DNA from: Chryseobacterium gleum
GTDB lineage: Bacteria > Bacteroidota > Bacteroidia > Flavobacteriales > Weeksellaceae
Reading direction: 5' to 3'
NCBI RefSeq assembly: GCF_900636535.1
Contig: NZ_LR134289.1
Coordinates: forward strand, 1,240,001 to 1,304,000
Length of the DNA: 64,000 nucleotides
Made by a program: the position numbers and the translations under genes. Shown in pieces: positions 27,725 to 39,495 of the stretch. Each line of letters opens with the position of its first letter. Within the stretch, counting starts at the first letter, position 1. The notes under the pieces are model-generated. The model ran no database searches. It saw nothing but the letters and a program-made list of their open reading frames with translations, and was not told the origin of the DNA.

Positions 27725-27732
27725 CAAACATA
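27725..27732 (-). promoter_or_regulatory. -7 box before GH27
   Basis: TATGTTTG on the minus strand matches TAnnTTTG and lies in the 69-bp gap between GH31 and GH27, 39 bp before the GH27 ATG. No -33 partner at standard distance and no shared palindrome is visible. Confidence 0.45.
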
Positions 27733-27754
27733 AATTATAGTCAATACTTTAAGT

Positions 27755-30202
27755 TTATTTAAAATGAACATCTGTTTTTTTTCCGGAATAATCCACTGTT
27801 TTCTGTTGGCCATCAGGAAGAATCAGGTTAAAACTCCTTGTCTCAATCATTCCTTTGTATTTGCCTTTCCGGTCACCTATCGTTAGTGTTTTTGATTTTT
27901 CGTTCCAGTGAAAAGGTATTTCTGTATAGAATCCTTTTTCGTAATTATAGTTATCGAATTCATCTTCATATACAATGAAATCGGTATCGCTTCCCGGATA
28001 AACTTTTATGGTAAGATGATCCCATTTTTTCTCCGTTGCATATTGAATATCGGGACCCAACGGAATGATGCTTCCTGCTTTTACATACAAAGGAATAGTC
28101 TGAAGATTAACAGATTTCTGAATTTCCTTTCCTCCTTTGTGTTTTTCATTGGTCCAGAAGTCGAACCAATCTGTTCCTTCCGGGAGATAAACTTTAACGG
28201 TTTTATTTTGGGTAAAATCTATGTTGGAAACTGAATTTTCCTTGTTGCCATCAGTTTTATTCCAGCCTTCATTTTCATCGGTTTTAACTACTTTTTCAGG
28301 AGTATATTGAGCATTGAGAACCGGCGCCACCAGCAATGATTTTCCAAAAAGATATTCATTATTCATATCCCATGTTTTTTTGTCTGAAGGAAAATCCATG
28401 GAAAGGGCCCTCATAAAGCTGGATCCGTTTTTTGAAACATCATGGGAAACAGAATAGATATAAGGTAACATACTGTAACGCAGCCTGATGAATTTTTCTA
28501 TCGCATCATACACAATGTCTCCTTTATTCCCAAACTGATAAATTTCCCTCGCAACATCGGTTCCATGCGAGCGCATCATTGGTGTAAAGGTTCCATACTG
28601 CAGCCATCGGACATACAGTTCCTGGAACATTGGATTTTTTGAACCTCCATTTCTTTTATAAACACCGGCAAAGAAACCTCCGATGTCAGAGTTGAAATTC
28701 GGATTTCCTGTAAGACTGAAATTCAATCCTGCCGGTACCTGTTTGCGCAATGTTTCCCAGGAAGAATTGACATCTCCGGACCAGGTGTTGGCTGCATATC
28801 GCTGCTGGCCTGCAAAAGCTGACCTTGTTAAAATAAAAACCCTTTTATCACCAGTGGTTTCACGCTGATGATCGTAAACACCGCCTACTGTCATCAGAGG
28901 ATACGCATTTCTTACTTTTCTGAATGAGCCAAGATAGGTCTTAGTGTCCAGGTCTTCCGCTTTCTGGCTGAGATGATCAGGTTCTGTTGAATCCATCCAC
29001 CAGGAATCTACTCCCAGACTGAAAATGCCTTTGTTCAGGTATTTCCAGTATATATTTCTGGCTTCAGGATTGTACGCATCATAAACACGGACACCGGAAG
29101 GATAATTCATATCCGGAGGCCAGACATCACGGCCTGATTCAGGCCATGTACTGATATTGAAAAGCATACCCTTTGGATCCATTTCACGGTACTGTCTGGT
29201 CATTGGTCCGAATGACGACCAGATGGAAACTGAAAGATGGGCATTCATATCATGGATATCCTGTACCATTTTTTTAGCATCCGGAAAGTCGGGACTGATG
29301 AAGTCCATGGCATTCCACTGATAATTGTTTCCCCAATATTGCCAATCCTGTATGATTCCGTCCAGAGGAACTTTCAGATCACGGTATTTTTTAACAACGT
29401 TCACCAGTTCATCCTGGCTTTTGTAACGTTCTTTGCTTTGCCAGTAGCCATATGTCCATAAAGGAAGCATGGGCACATTTCCTGTAAGATCACGCATTCC
29501 GGCAACGACTCCATCGGCGTTTTTACCGTAGATAAAGTAATAATCTATACCATCTCCCACTTCTGATGAAAAGGATGTTTTCTGAGGTGTATCCGTAAAT
29601 TGTGTGGGTGAATAGTTATCCCAAAAAACACCATATCCTTTCACAGACTGAAAAAAAGGCACAAAATCCCAGGTATTATTCTGAATCATTTTTACATCGG
29701 TATTCCGCTGGGACATTTTTTCATTTTGCAGAATTCCCAGACCGTAGATCGGCTCGTCCTTTTCAAGCTGAAAATCCTGTCTTACAGAATAAGTCTGCGT
29801 TCCGGCATCATTAAATGGTTTGAAATTATTTGCGGTTTCTTTCAAAAGCTCTTTTCCGGATGGCAATGCATAAGTGATCACTCCATTTTTAGTATTAATG
29901 GAAAGCAGGAGGTCATTTGTTTTCAATGAAATAACATTATTTTTTTCTGAAACTGAGAATCTGATTTTCTGTTCCTGTTTAATGACCGACAAACTATTTT
30001 TGACAAATGATCTGCCTGCAGGATATTTAATAATCCTAACCGTATTTTCTCCATAAAATTTCACTTCAACATTCATATGATCAGCAGAAAACTTCAATCC
30101 TGAATCTGTTTTCTGATAAGACTGTGCACTGACATTTACCATTCCGGAAAACATGATAACCGTAACGATGGAAGTCTTTATGTTCATCTTTGTAAAGCTC
30201 AT
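27755..30202 (-). CDS. Secreted GH31 glycosidase, probable alpha-xylosidase
   Basis: An 815-residue GH31 enzyme. ATG codons exist at 30202 and 30187; either leads into the signal peptide ending SGMVNVSAQ. An N-terminal beta-domain (about 30-240) is followed by the (beta/alpha)8 domain with nucleophile Asp404 (WWMDSTEPD) and acid/base Asp477 (NTWSGDVNSSW). WxDxxEPD-type nucleophile motifs and the DWQYWG segment are usual in bacterial alpha-xylosidases. No PA14 insert is visible, unlike some xyloglucan-active members. Removal of terminal alpha-xylose from complex xylan side chains is the likely role; alpha-glucosidase activity is the alternative. It lies 22 bp after the CE1 gene. Confidence 0.88.
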   Translation of the reverse strand: MSFTKMNIKTSIVTVIMFSGMVNVSAQSYQKTDSGLKFSADHMNVEVKFYGENTVRIIKYPAGRSFVKNSLSVIKQEQKIRFSVSEKNNVISLKTNDLLLSINTKNGVITYALPSGKELLKETANNFKPFNDAGTQTYSVRQDFQLEKDEPIYGLGILQNEKMSQRNTDVKMIQNNTWDFVPFFQSVKGYGVFWDNYSPTQFTDTPQKTSFSSEVGDGIDYYFIYGKNADGVVAGMRDLTGNVPMLPLWTYGYWQSKERYKSQDELVNVVKKYRDLKVPLDGIIQDWQYWGNNYQWNAMDFISPDFPDAKKMVQDIHDMNAHLSVSIWSSFGPMTRQYREMDPKGMLFNISTWPESGRDVWPPDMNYPSGVRVYDAYNPEARNIYWKYLNKGIFSLGVDSWWMDSTEPDHLSQKAEDLDTKTYLGSFRKVRNAYPLMTVGGVYDHQRETTGDKRVFILTRSAFAGQQRYAANTWSGDVNSSWETLRKQVPAGLNFSLTGNPNFNSDIGGFFAGVYKRNGGSKNPMFQELYVRWLQYGTFTPMMRSHGTDVAREIYQFGNKGDIVYDAIEKFIRLRYSMLPYIYSVSHDVSKNGSSFMRALSMDFPSDKKTWDMNNEYLFGKSLLVAPVLNAQYTPEKVVKTDENEGWNKTDGNKENSVSNIDFTQNKTVKVYLPEGTDWFDFWTNEKHKGGKEIQKSVNLQTIPLYVKAGSIIPLGPDIQYATEKKWDHLTIKVYPGSDTDFIVYEDEFDNYNYEKGFYTEIPFHWNEKSKTLTIGDRKGKYKGMIETRSFNLILPDGQQKTVDYSGKKTDVHFK

Positions 30203-30223
30203 TCTATTTCAGATTTGAAAACA

Positions 30224-32175
<1,952 letters not shown>

Positions 32176-32247
32176 ATTATTTCAGATAAAAAAATAATAG
32201 GTATATTTTACTTACTGTTTACAACAGACTTTTATCTGCATTTGATT

Positions 32248-33855
32248 TTATTTTCCAGCTTCACTGACTCTGAAAAAATCCACATCTACGAAGCCTCCGG
32301 TATTTTTAGTGGCATAATTGAAAACTGCGAATTTCGATCCCATAAAAAATCTACGATAATCAAAGATCATTTTGTAATCTTTTGCCATTTCCGTCCAGTT
32401 CTTTTGATCAGTACTGTAATAAAAGTCTGCAAGATCTTTCCCGAGGTTAAAATCAGCATCAATACGGAGAAAAACCTTATCCGAATTGAGAGGAATTCGT
32501 TTTTTTTCTTCTTTTTTAACCCCTGTAATGGCTTTTGTTTTATTGTCCAGGCTCACTTCGTTGGTTGAAAAAACAATGAATTTTTCTCCACCTTCCTTCA
32601 CTACTGACAAAATCCCGGAATCCCCGTTGAAGGCACTGAAACCTGCTACATCTCCATCTTTCATTCCTGTAAGATCCATGGCGACAACTGCTGAAGAAGC
32701 CGGACCTTCCATTCTCTGGGTCAAAGTGTTGGGTGCCGCATACAGATTGTCTACTACCCTGCTGGTTTTCAGTCTCAGAAAGCCTTTTCTTTCAGATAAA
32801 GACCACGCTTCATTCACCGGATTATGATTCCATTGCCACTGGATTTTCATTGTTTTACCAGAGAATTTATCGCTTTCCACCAAATGATTTTTGGGTTTGA
32901 ACGGCGGAAGCGGAACTTCTCCTTTCAAAGGAACTCTTCCGTTATCTCCCAATACCGGCCAATCATTTTCCCATTGAACAGGCAACAGCAGCGGAACACG
33001 TCCAACCCCGTTTCTGTCCTGGAAAATAAGGGAATACCAGTTTCCGTTTTTATCATCTATCAAAGCGCCCTGCCCTGCATAGGAAAATCCTAAGAAATTA
33101 TCTTCCAGGATTACTTTTTTCTCGTAAGGACCTGTCACTTTATCTGCCCTGTAGACGACCTGGCGGCGTTTCCCGTTTCTTGGCCAGGATATCATCATCA
33201 TATAATATTTCCCGTTTCTTTTGATGATCTGATTACCTTCCAGAAGCCCGGTTTCCGAATCATCTTTCTGAAATACCTCAGTTCCATCCGGATTTCCGAT
33301 CACTTCTTTAAAATCAGAACTCAGTTCAAAAACTTTGTTGGAAGTGAAAACATAAATCCTGTCATGATCATCAAAAAACAGTGAAGCATCATGGAAATGC
33401 CGTGTTCTGGTGATGAGTTTCCATTTTCCTTTTTCGGGATCATCAGTCACATAGAAATAAGATTTGAAAGGTTCATCATTCGGAGAGAATAAAACATAGT
33501 ATTTCCCTTTATGATAGCGGATTGAAGAAGCCCATTGGCCTCTGCCGTAAACGGTTCCGTTCAATAAATCGTATTTTGAGTTGTCATTCAAAGTATCGAA
33601 AACATAACCAGACATTTCCCAATGTACCAGATCCCTGGAATGCATTACCGGAGCTCCGGGCATCAGATGCATGGTGGTACTGATCAGGTAAAAATCATTT
33701 CCGTTTCTGGTAATGGATAGATCCGGTGCATCTGCCCAGATGATGGGATTGGTAAATGCAGTACTCTGTTTTCCGGAAGGATTTACCTGGGCTGAAAGAA
33801 GATTCAGCCCGATAAATCCCAATAAAGAAACTATATAAGATTTTTTGATTTTCAC
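32248..33855 (-). CDS. Secreted GH43 beta-xylosidase/arabinofuranosidase-type enzyme
   Basis: No ATG opens this frame. The best start is GTG at 33855, which begins a signal peptide (VKIKKSYIVSLLGFIG...LLSAQ); the frame is open to a TTG at 33915. The 535-residue product has a GH43 propeller (about 30-320) with the triad in WADAPDLSI, HDASLFF and LLEGNQIIK, followed by a concanavalin-like sandwich (about 335-530) as in bifunctional beta-xylosidase/alpha-L-arabinofuranosidases. The exact substrate is not determined. It lies between another GH43 gene and the double esterase, with a 98-bp gap downstream. Confidence 0.86.
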   Translation of the reverse strand: MKIKKSYIVSLLGFIGLNLLSAQVNPSGKQSTAFTNPIIWADAPDLSITRNGNDFYLISTTMHLMPGAPVMHSRDLVHWEMSGYVFDTLNDNSKYDLLNGTVYGRGQWASSIRYHKGKYYVLFSPNDEPFKSYFYVTDDPEKGKWKLITRTRHFHDASLFFDDHDRIYVFTSNKVFELSSDFKEVIGNPDGTEVFQKDDSETGLLEGNQIIKRNGKYYMMMISWPRNGKRRQVVYRADKVTGPYEKKVILEDNFLGFSYAGQGALIDDKNGNWYSLIFQDRNGVGRVPLLLPVQWENDWPVLGDNGRVPLKGEVPLPPFKPKNHLVESDKFSGKTMKIQWQWNHNPVNEAWSLSERKGFLRLKTSRVVDNLYAAPNTLTQRMEGPASSAVVAMDLTGMKDGDVAGFSAFNGDSGILSVVKEGGEKFIVFSTNEVSLDNKTKAITGVKKEEKKRIPLNSDKVFLRIDADFNLGKDLADFYYSTDQKNWTEMAKDYKMIFDYRRFFMGSKFAVFNYATKNTGGFVDVDFFRVSEAGK

Positions 33856-33903
33856 GTTTTTGATATTTTGGTTCGATTTGATTCTTTTCAGTCTTAAAAG
33901 GAA

Positions 33904-33924
33904 ACACTTCGACAAGCTCAGTGT
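33904..33924. repeat. Short intergenic palindromic repeat (ACACT...AGTGT)
   Basis: A 21-bp imperfect palindrome with arms ACACT and AGTGT around a CTTCGACAAG-like core, in the 87-bp gap between two GH43 genes. Copies of very similar sequence are, from memory, widespread in Bacteroidota intergenic regions. It overlaps the TTG-extended frame of the downstream gene, which supports the GTG start at 33855. Confidence 0.5.
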
Positions 33925-33942
33925 GACATTGCCAATACTAAC

Positions 33943-35661
33943 TTAATTCGGTACAATATCATTGGAAGAGGTGCTGTACAGCCCGATAAGGCTTCCTGTA
34001 AAGCCTCCCGCTACATCGGTAGAAAGTATATCTCCTGAAACCGGCCCGCCAAGATTTTTATAATTCCTGCCATCCAGTGAATAATTAAAGTTATGTTCAT
34101 CTTTATCGGCAACAACCTGCAGTTTAACCGGTTTGGATAATGAAATTTTTTCGCTTGCAATCAATTTTGACTGTCCTTTTTCTGTTCTTTCCAATACGAT
34201 GTAGAAATCTTTATCTTTTTTGGTAATTCCGAAAACGTAATTGAATGTTTCGCTTTGGTAGAGGGTAATTCCAGCCAATTCTTTTTCCGATTTTGGTTTA
34301 TAATCTAAGGTTACAGAAGTTTCAAAATCTTCGTGCTGTAATCTGTGGAACAAAGATGAAATCGGAGCCAACGCTTTGATATTGGTGGCAAAAGGATTTA
34401 CTTTCACACCGTTTTTTGTAACCGTAATAAAGCTTTCACGCGGTCCGCGCATCGCAATCCATCGGAAATCAAGATTTTTATCGTTTAATTTATCGTTATA
34501 GGTAAAGTTGCCGTTCGGGAAAAATCCGGTTTGCCCGGTTTGATTCTGAACACCTTGTGGCATTTTCAATTTTGGTTTCATCGGAACCAGGCCATTTTGG
34601 AATACAGGATACGTTCCGCTCCAGTCAACTGGAAGGATAAATGTTTCACGGCCTTTGTTAACACGGTTATTGACATTTGGACGAATTGCTAAAAATACGC
34701 CATACCATTGTCCGTTAGGACCTTCCACCAAATCTGCGTGACCTGCCCAATCCACTTTTTCTTTTCGGTCTCTCGGAAAATATCTTTGCGTAAGAATTGG
34801 ATTATTTTTAGCGGGAACAAATGGTCCTTTCGGAGAATCTGCCATAAAAATCACTTCGCTATGGTTGCCTCCCGTTCCGCCTTCTGCACACATCAGGTAA
34901 TATTTACCGTTCTTTTTGTAAATATGGGGACCTTCAATCCAGATCGGTTTTTGGGAAAGGTCAACCCCACCGTTTACGATAATCTTATCCGAGCCTGCAA
35001 CTACCTGGTCTTTTTCAAGGTCGTAATCCCACATTTTAATAACGCGGTGACCTTGATACTGCTCGGTTCCTTGTGGAGGAGCATCATTGTGAACAATGTA
35101 AGCTTTTCCATCATCATCAAAGAAAATAGAAGGATCAATACCTTCGAAATTCAGTTTCTGAACTTCGCTCCATCCTTTTGCAGGATCTTTGGTTTTTACA
35201 ACCATATTTCCGATACCGCCCGCAAACTGTGTAGTAATCATATAAAAAGTATCGTTGTGCTTATTGTATTTGATATCCGGTGCATAAATTCCATGCGAAA
35301 CGCCCGAATTTTCAACTTTAAGCTGTGAAGGCCTGTCCAAAACGTGCCCCACCTGTTTCCAGTTTACCAGATCTTTAGACGTGAAGATCGGAACGCCCGG
35401 GAACATTGAGAAAGAAGAGTTTACCAGGTAATAATCGTCACCTTTTTTGGTGATGCTTGGATCGGGGTAACAGCCCTGTAAAATCGGGGAATAGAACTCG
35501 CCCGGTTTAAGAGGGTTGTCATTATATATTTTATCGTTTCCACGGTAGTTGAAGTCGGAAAAAGTCTGTGCAGAGAGGTTACTGATGGAAAGTAAAGCCG
35601 CCACTGCGATGACATTGGTTTTATTTCTTAAAAAAACAGGATTCATTAGACTCTTTTTCAT
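33943..35661 (-). CDS. Secreted GH43 beta-xylosidase/arabinofuranosidase-type enzyme
   Basis: A 572-residue protein with signal peptide (AALLSISNLSAQ), GH43 propeller (about 50-360) and C-terminal sandwich (about 385-570). The triad is Asp67 (GCYPDPSI), Asp176 (GIDPSIF) and Glu243 (IEGPHIYKK). This is the common layout of GH43 exo-enzymes that trim xylose or arabinose from xylo-oligosaccharides. It is distinct in sequence from the neighbour at 32248-33855. It lies 11 bp after the GH95 gene and should be cotranscribed with it. Confidence 0.9.
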   Translation of the reverse strand: MKKSLMNPVFLRNKTNVIAVAALLSISNLSAQTFSDFNYRGNDKIYNDNPLKPGEFYSPILQGCYPDPSITKKGDDYYLVNSSFSMFPGVPIFTSKDLVNWKQVGHVLDRPSQLKVENSGVSHGIYAPDIKYNKHNDTFYMITTQFAGGIGNMVVKTKDPAKGWSEVQKLNFEGIDPSIFFDDDGKAYIVHNDAPPQGTEQYQGHRVIKMWDYDLEKDQVVAGSDKIIVNGGVDLSQKPIWIEGPHIYKKNGKYYLMCAEGGTGGNHSEVIFMADSPKGPFVPAKNNPILTQRYFPRDRKEKVDWAGHADLVEGPNGQWYGVFLAIRPNVNNRVNKGRETFILPVDWSGTYPVFQNGLVPMKPKLKMPQGVQNQTGQTGFFPNGNFTYNDKLNDKNLDFRWIAMRGPRESFITVTKNGVKVNPFATNIKALAPISSLFHRLQHEDFETSVTLDYKPKSEKELAGITLYQSETFNYVFGITKKDKDFYIVLERTEKGQSKLIASEKISLSKPVKLQVVADKDEHNFNYSLDGRNYKNLGGPVSGDILSTDVAGGFTGSLIGLYSTSSNDIVPN

Positions 35662-35672
35662 ATATAGATTTT

Positions 35673-38183
35673 TTAGTTTTTATTGTAAGTAGATTTAGTT
35701 TCAGATTGTCTTTCAGAGCTTTTATCACTCCATTTTAATGTATACAACTTTCCTGCTTCAGTCGGAAAATCATAGATAAGATCAGTTTTAATTTCAACAG
35801 GATTCAATCTTGCTTTGTCAGAAATTAGTGGTTTTGGAGTTTCCGGAATTTCAAAAAAAGGATTCGGGTTTTTACCTTCTGCATTTTTCAGTTTTGTGTT
35901 TCCGGAAAGTTTCATTTCGTTCGGAAGTCTTATTCTGCAGTTTCCTCCCAATCCGGATTTTATGGTCATTTCTTTAGCTTGATTATTTTCCCAGCTCACA
36001 CTGACTTCAAAGCCTCCATACGCTTTCAGCCCTGAAATGCTGCCGCTTTTCCACTCATCAGGAAGTGTTGGAAGAATGTCTATAAAACCATTTTGAGTCT
36101 GCAGAAGCATTTCGGTAATCCCGGAAGTACAGCCGAAATTTCCATCAATCTGGAATGGCGGATGGGCATCGAAAAGATTCGGATACGTTCCGCCTTTGCT
36201 GCCCCAACCGTCTTTTTCTACCAGTGTTAACTGATCTTTGATTAATTTATTGGCGTGATTTCCATCTAATAATTTAGCCCAAAGATTGACTTTCCAGCCC
36301 ATTGACCAGCCTGTGGATACATCACCACGGTGAATAAGCACAGTTCTGGAGGCGTCCAGCAATTCCGGTGTGGTAAAGGGACTGATCTGGTTGGAAGGAA
36401 ATAATCCATATAGATGCGAAACATGTCTGTGGTTATCTTTAGGATCGTCCAGGTCTTCCATCCATTCCTGCAATTGTCCGTAACTTCCGATTTTCATCGG
36501 CGGTAATTTTGAAATAATAGTGTTCCAGACCTGAATTTTATCTGAATCTGTATTGAGAATCTGTGCTGCCTTTTTTGTTTTGGTGAACAAGTCGAACATC
36601 AACTGATTATCCATTGTATTTCCCGCTGCCAGAGCACTTCCCTGGTGTCCCTGCGGAATATTTTCGGGTGACATTGACGGGCTTGCTACCAACCAGTGAT
36701 GCGCAGGCTCTTCAATCAGGAAGTCTTCATAGAACTGTGCTGCAGATTTCAGAACAGGATAAATAGTTCGCAGATAGTGTTCGTCTCCGCTGTATAAATA
36801 TTTTTCCCACAAATGCTGTGAAAGCCAGGCTCCGCCCATCGGCCACATTCCGGCATTGGCAAAATCCACTACCCCTGTTATTCTCCAGATATCGGTGTTA
36901 TGATGTGCTACCCAGCCACGGCTGTTGTACATTGTTTTTGCCGTTTCTTTTCCTGTTTCGCTCAAATCTTTTATCATCTGAATCAATGGTTCATGCATTT
37001 CAGAAAGATTGGTCTTTTCAGCCGGCCAGTAATTCATTTCCGTATTAATGTTAATCGTATACTTGCTGTCCCAGGCCGGTTTATTGGAATTGTTCCAGAT
37101 CCCCTGCAGATTGGCAGGCTGGCCACCCGGCTGAGAGGAAGAAATCAGGAGATAACGCCCGAACTGATAATACAATGAAATGAGTTCCGGGTCATAACCC
37201 GTTGCAAAATTTTTAATCCGGACATCTGTAGGATTTTTTGCTGCTTCGGAAGTTCCTAAATTCAGATCTACCCTTTTGAAATAGTTCTGATAAGCATTCA
37301 GATGGTTTTGAACTAAAGTTTTGAAACTTTTATTTGCTGCTGCTTCAATATACTTTCTGGCTTTTGCAACTTCGTCTGTATTTAAATTTTTGTAGTCTGT
37401 AAAATTGGTCGCAATGGAAATTAGAATCATGACCTCATGAGCATTGCTTACTGAAATTCCTTCCTCTGAGGTTTGAGTTTTCCCACCTTTGGTAATAAAT
37501 TTTGCCAGTGCATTGAATTTCACCTGGCCCGGAATGCCGTCTAATGTGGAAGAAATCCCATCCATCTGTAAAGTATTGGCATCAATAGCTTTAACGTTCT
37601 TTTTAAGCTCACTATTGAATTTCGCTGTAAAGTTCAGTGCATTTTTGTGATCTGAACTCAATTTAATGACGATTACATGGTCTGGAATTGAGGCAAAAAC
37701 TTCTCTTTTAAAATAAATGCCACCAGAGGTAAATGTAGTGGTTGCTATTGCTTTTTCAATGTCCAGTTCTCTGTAATAATTTCTGATCTCTTTAAGGTTA
37801 TTCAGATCCAGTGTAAAATCACCAATATTCTGAAATGCCGAACCGTGAACTGTTTTAGCTGTTAATCCCTTATCCGCAAGAATTTGGGCTCTTTTATAGT
37901 TTCCATGAAATAAATAATAGCGGATTGAATCCAGAACTTTTGGAGCATCCGGATTATCATTCCGGGAAGGACCTCCAGACCAGAATGTCCCTTCATTCAG
38001 CTGAAGCTTTTCCTGATAAGGGTCTCCATAAACCATCGCTGCCATATTTCCGTTTCCTACCGGTAGAGCTTCCACCCATTGTTTTGCGGGTTTATCATAC
38101 CACAGCTTATACTTTCCTCCTTTCTGGGCAAAGGAAAATATACTGATCAGAAGACCTATGGTGATGTAAAGCCCGGATTTCAT
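35673..38183 (-). CDS. Secreted GH95 alpha-L-fucosidase/alpha-L-galactosidase
   Basis: An 836-residue enzyme with signal peptide (LLISIFSFAQ) and the GH95 start LWYDKPAKQWVEALPVGNGNMAAMVYG. The N-terminal super-sandwich is followed by an (alpha/alpha)6 barrel with conserved NINTEMNYWPAEKTNL, GWVAHHNTDIWR, SMSPEN and QIDGNFGCTSGITEML. Family members remove alpha-1,2-L-fucose, and some act on alpha-L-galactose that caps complex glucuronoarabinoxylan. With GH97, GH31 and GH115 in the same island, alpha-L-galactosidase is attractive, but sequence alone does not separate the two here. It is the first secreted enzyme after the hexuronate genes, 37 bp after the MFS gene. Confidence 0.91.
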   Translation of the reverse strand: MKSGLYITIGLLISIFSFAQKGGKYKLWYDKPAKQWVEALPVGNGNMAAMVYGDPYQEKLQLNEGTFWSGGPSRNDNPDAPKVLDSIRYYLFHGNYKRAQILADKGLTAKTVHGSAFQNIGDFTLDLNNLKEIRNYYRELDIEKAIATTTFTSGGIYFKREVFASIPDHVIVIKLSSDHKNALNFTAKFNSELKKNVKAIDANTLQMDGISSTLDGIPGQVKFNALAKFITKGGKTQTSEEGISVSNAHEVMILISIATNFTDYKNLNTDEVAKARKYIEAAANKSFKTLVQNHLNAYQNYFKRVDLNLGTSEAAKNPTDVRIKNFATGYDPELISLYYQFGRYLLISSSQPGGQPANLQGIWNNSNKPAWDSKYTININTEMNYWPAEKTNLSEMHEPLIQMIKDLSETGKETAKTMYNSRGWVAHHNTDIWRITGVVDFANAGMWPMGGAWLSQHLWEKYLYSGDEHYLRTIYPVLKSAAQFYEDFLIEEPAHHWLVASPSMSPENIPQGHQGSALAAGNTMDNQLMFDLFTKTKKAAQILNTDSDKIQVWNTIISKLPPMKIGSYGQLQEWMEDLDDPKDNHRHVSHLYGLFPSNQISPFTTPELLDASRTVLIHRGDVSTGWSMGWKVNLWAKLLDGNHANKLIKDQLTLVEKDGWGSKGGTYPNLFDAHPPFQIDGNFGCTSGITEMLLQTQNGFIDILPTLPDEWKSGSISGLKAYGGFEVSVSWENNQAKEMTIKSGLGGNCRIRLPNEMKLSGNTKLKNAEGKNPNPFFEIPETPKPLISDKARLNPVEIKTDLIYDFPTEAGKLYTLKWSDKSSERQSETKSTYNKN

Positions 38184-38220
38184 TTTTATTTTTTAAATTT
38201 CAAACTATATTATTGTTATA

Positions 38221-39495
38221 CTAAACTGTTTTCTTTCTGTTAATCAACGAAATGAGTCCCCAGGCTGCAACATATGAAATTCCTGCAATAAAGAAAATAA
38301 TATTGTAACCGCCATTGACGTTTCCTGCCTTTTTGAATGTGTCCAAAACAATCCCGATGAACAACGGAAAAATAATTCCTGCCGCTGAACCGAGCATTCC
38401 GCCGAAACCAATAACAGAACTTACATAGCTGTTTGGTAACTGATCTCCGACCGTGGTCATAAGATTGGCTCCCCATCCCTGGTGTGCGGCTGTTGCAAAA
38501 GCAATGATAATCGTAATCATCCACATATTATCTACATATTTTGAGAACATGACCGGAACTACCATCAAAGCAAACAGTAACATCGTAATACTTCTGGCTC
38601 TTCCGATGGCCCAGCCTTTTTTGATCAGAAATGATGAGAGATATCCTCCACCGATACTTCCGATCGTGGTTCCGCTGTAGATAATAATTAATGGAAGCGA
38701 TGGTTTTGTTAAATCCATTTTGAATACATCCGAAAAATACGCCGGCAGCCAGAACATGAAGAAATACCAGATAGGATCAGTTAAAATTTTACCAATGGCA
38801 AATGACCAAGTTACTTTATATTTCAGTAATTCCGATAAAGGAATTTTGGTTTTTTCCTCTGCTTTTTCAGCCTGATCACTTTTTATGTACTGCAATTCTT
38901 CCTTGCTGAGATTTTTTGTTTTTTCCGGTACGGCATAGAATTTCCACCAAAGGACAATCCAAACCATACCCAAAGCGCCGATCCAGACAAAAGTCTGCCT
39001 CCACCCGTAATGTCCGAGAATGAACGGAACCAATAGCGGTGCTAAAATAGCTCCCACCGTTGCTCCTGAGTTAAAAATTCCCGTTGCCAGTGCTCTTTCT
39101 TTTTTCGGAAACCATTCAGCGACAGACTTGATGGCAGCAGGGAAATTTCCTGCTTCACTTATTCCCAACGTGCTTCTCGCAATGATAAACCCGATGGTAC
39201 TTTTTACAAGACCATGTCCTATCGACGCCAAACTCCATACAATAAGGGAAGCCGCATACCCGATTTTGGTTCCTACCCTGTCTATAAACCTTCCCATCGC
39301 CATGTAACCGATGGCATATGTCGTGGTAAAGGCCATAACGATATAGCTGTAATCTTTTTCATCCCAGCTAAATTCTTTTTCCAGTACAGGTTTCAGTAAA
39401 CCCATTACCTGACGGTCAAGATAATTGATCGTAGTGGCGAGAAAGACAAGGGACAGCATCCACCATCTTATATTGCGGTTTTGAGGAGCCTGCAT
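38221..39495 (-). CDS. exuT: MFS transporter, hexuronate (ExuT-like) type
   Basis: A 424-residue, 12-helix inner-membrane protein of the anion:cation symporter branch of the MFS. The N-terminus NYLDRQVMGLLKPVLEKEF, the motif MGRFIDRVGTKIGY and GISEAGNFPAAIKSVAEWFPKKERALATGIFNSG are typical of ExuT/GudP-like carriers of hexuronates and related sugar acids. The stop codon of eda (39496-39498) is immediately adjacent to its ATG. The position directly after kdgK-eda supports D-glucuronate or aldobiouronate import. Confidence 0.87.
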   Translation of the reverse strand: MQAPQNRNIRWWMLSLVFLATTINYLDRQVMGLLKPVLEKEFSWDEKDYSYIVMAFTTTYAIGYMAMGRFIDRVGTKIGYAASLIVWSLASIGHGLVKSTIGFIIARSTLGISEAGNFPAAIKSVAEWFPKKERALATGIFNSGATVGAILAPLLVPFILGHYGWRQTFVWIGALGMVWIVLWWKFYAVPEKTKNLSKEELQYIKSDQAEKAEEKTKIPLSELLKYKVTWSFAIGKILTDPIWYFFMFWLPAYFSDVFKMDLTKPSLPLIIIYSGTTIGSIGGGYLSSFLIKKGWAIGRARSITMLLFALMVVPVMFSKYVDNMWMITIIIAFATAAHQGWGANLMTTVGDQLPNSYVSSVIGFGGMLGSAAGIIFPLFIGIVLDTFKKAGNVNGGYNIIFFIAGISYVAAWGLISLINRKKTV

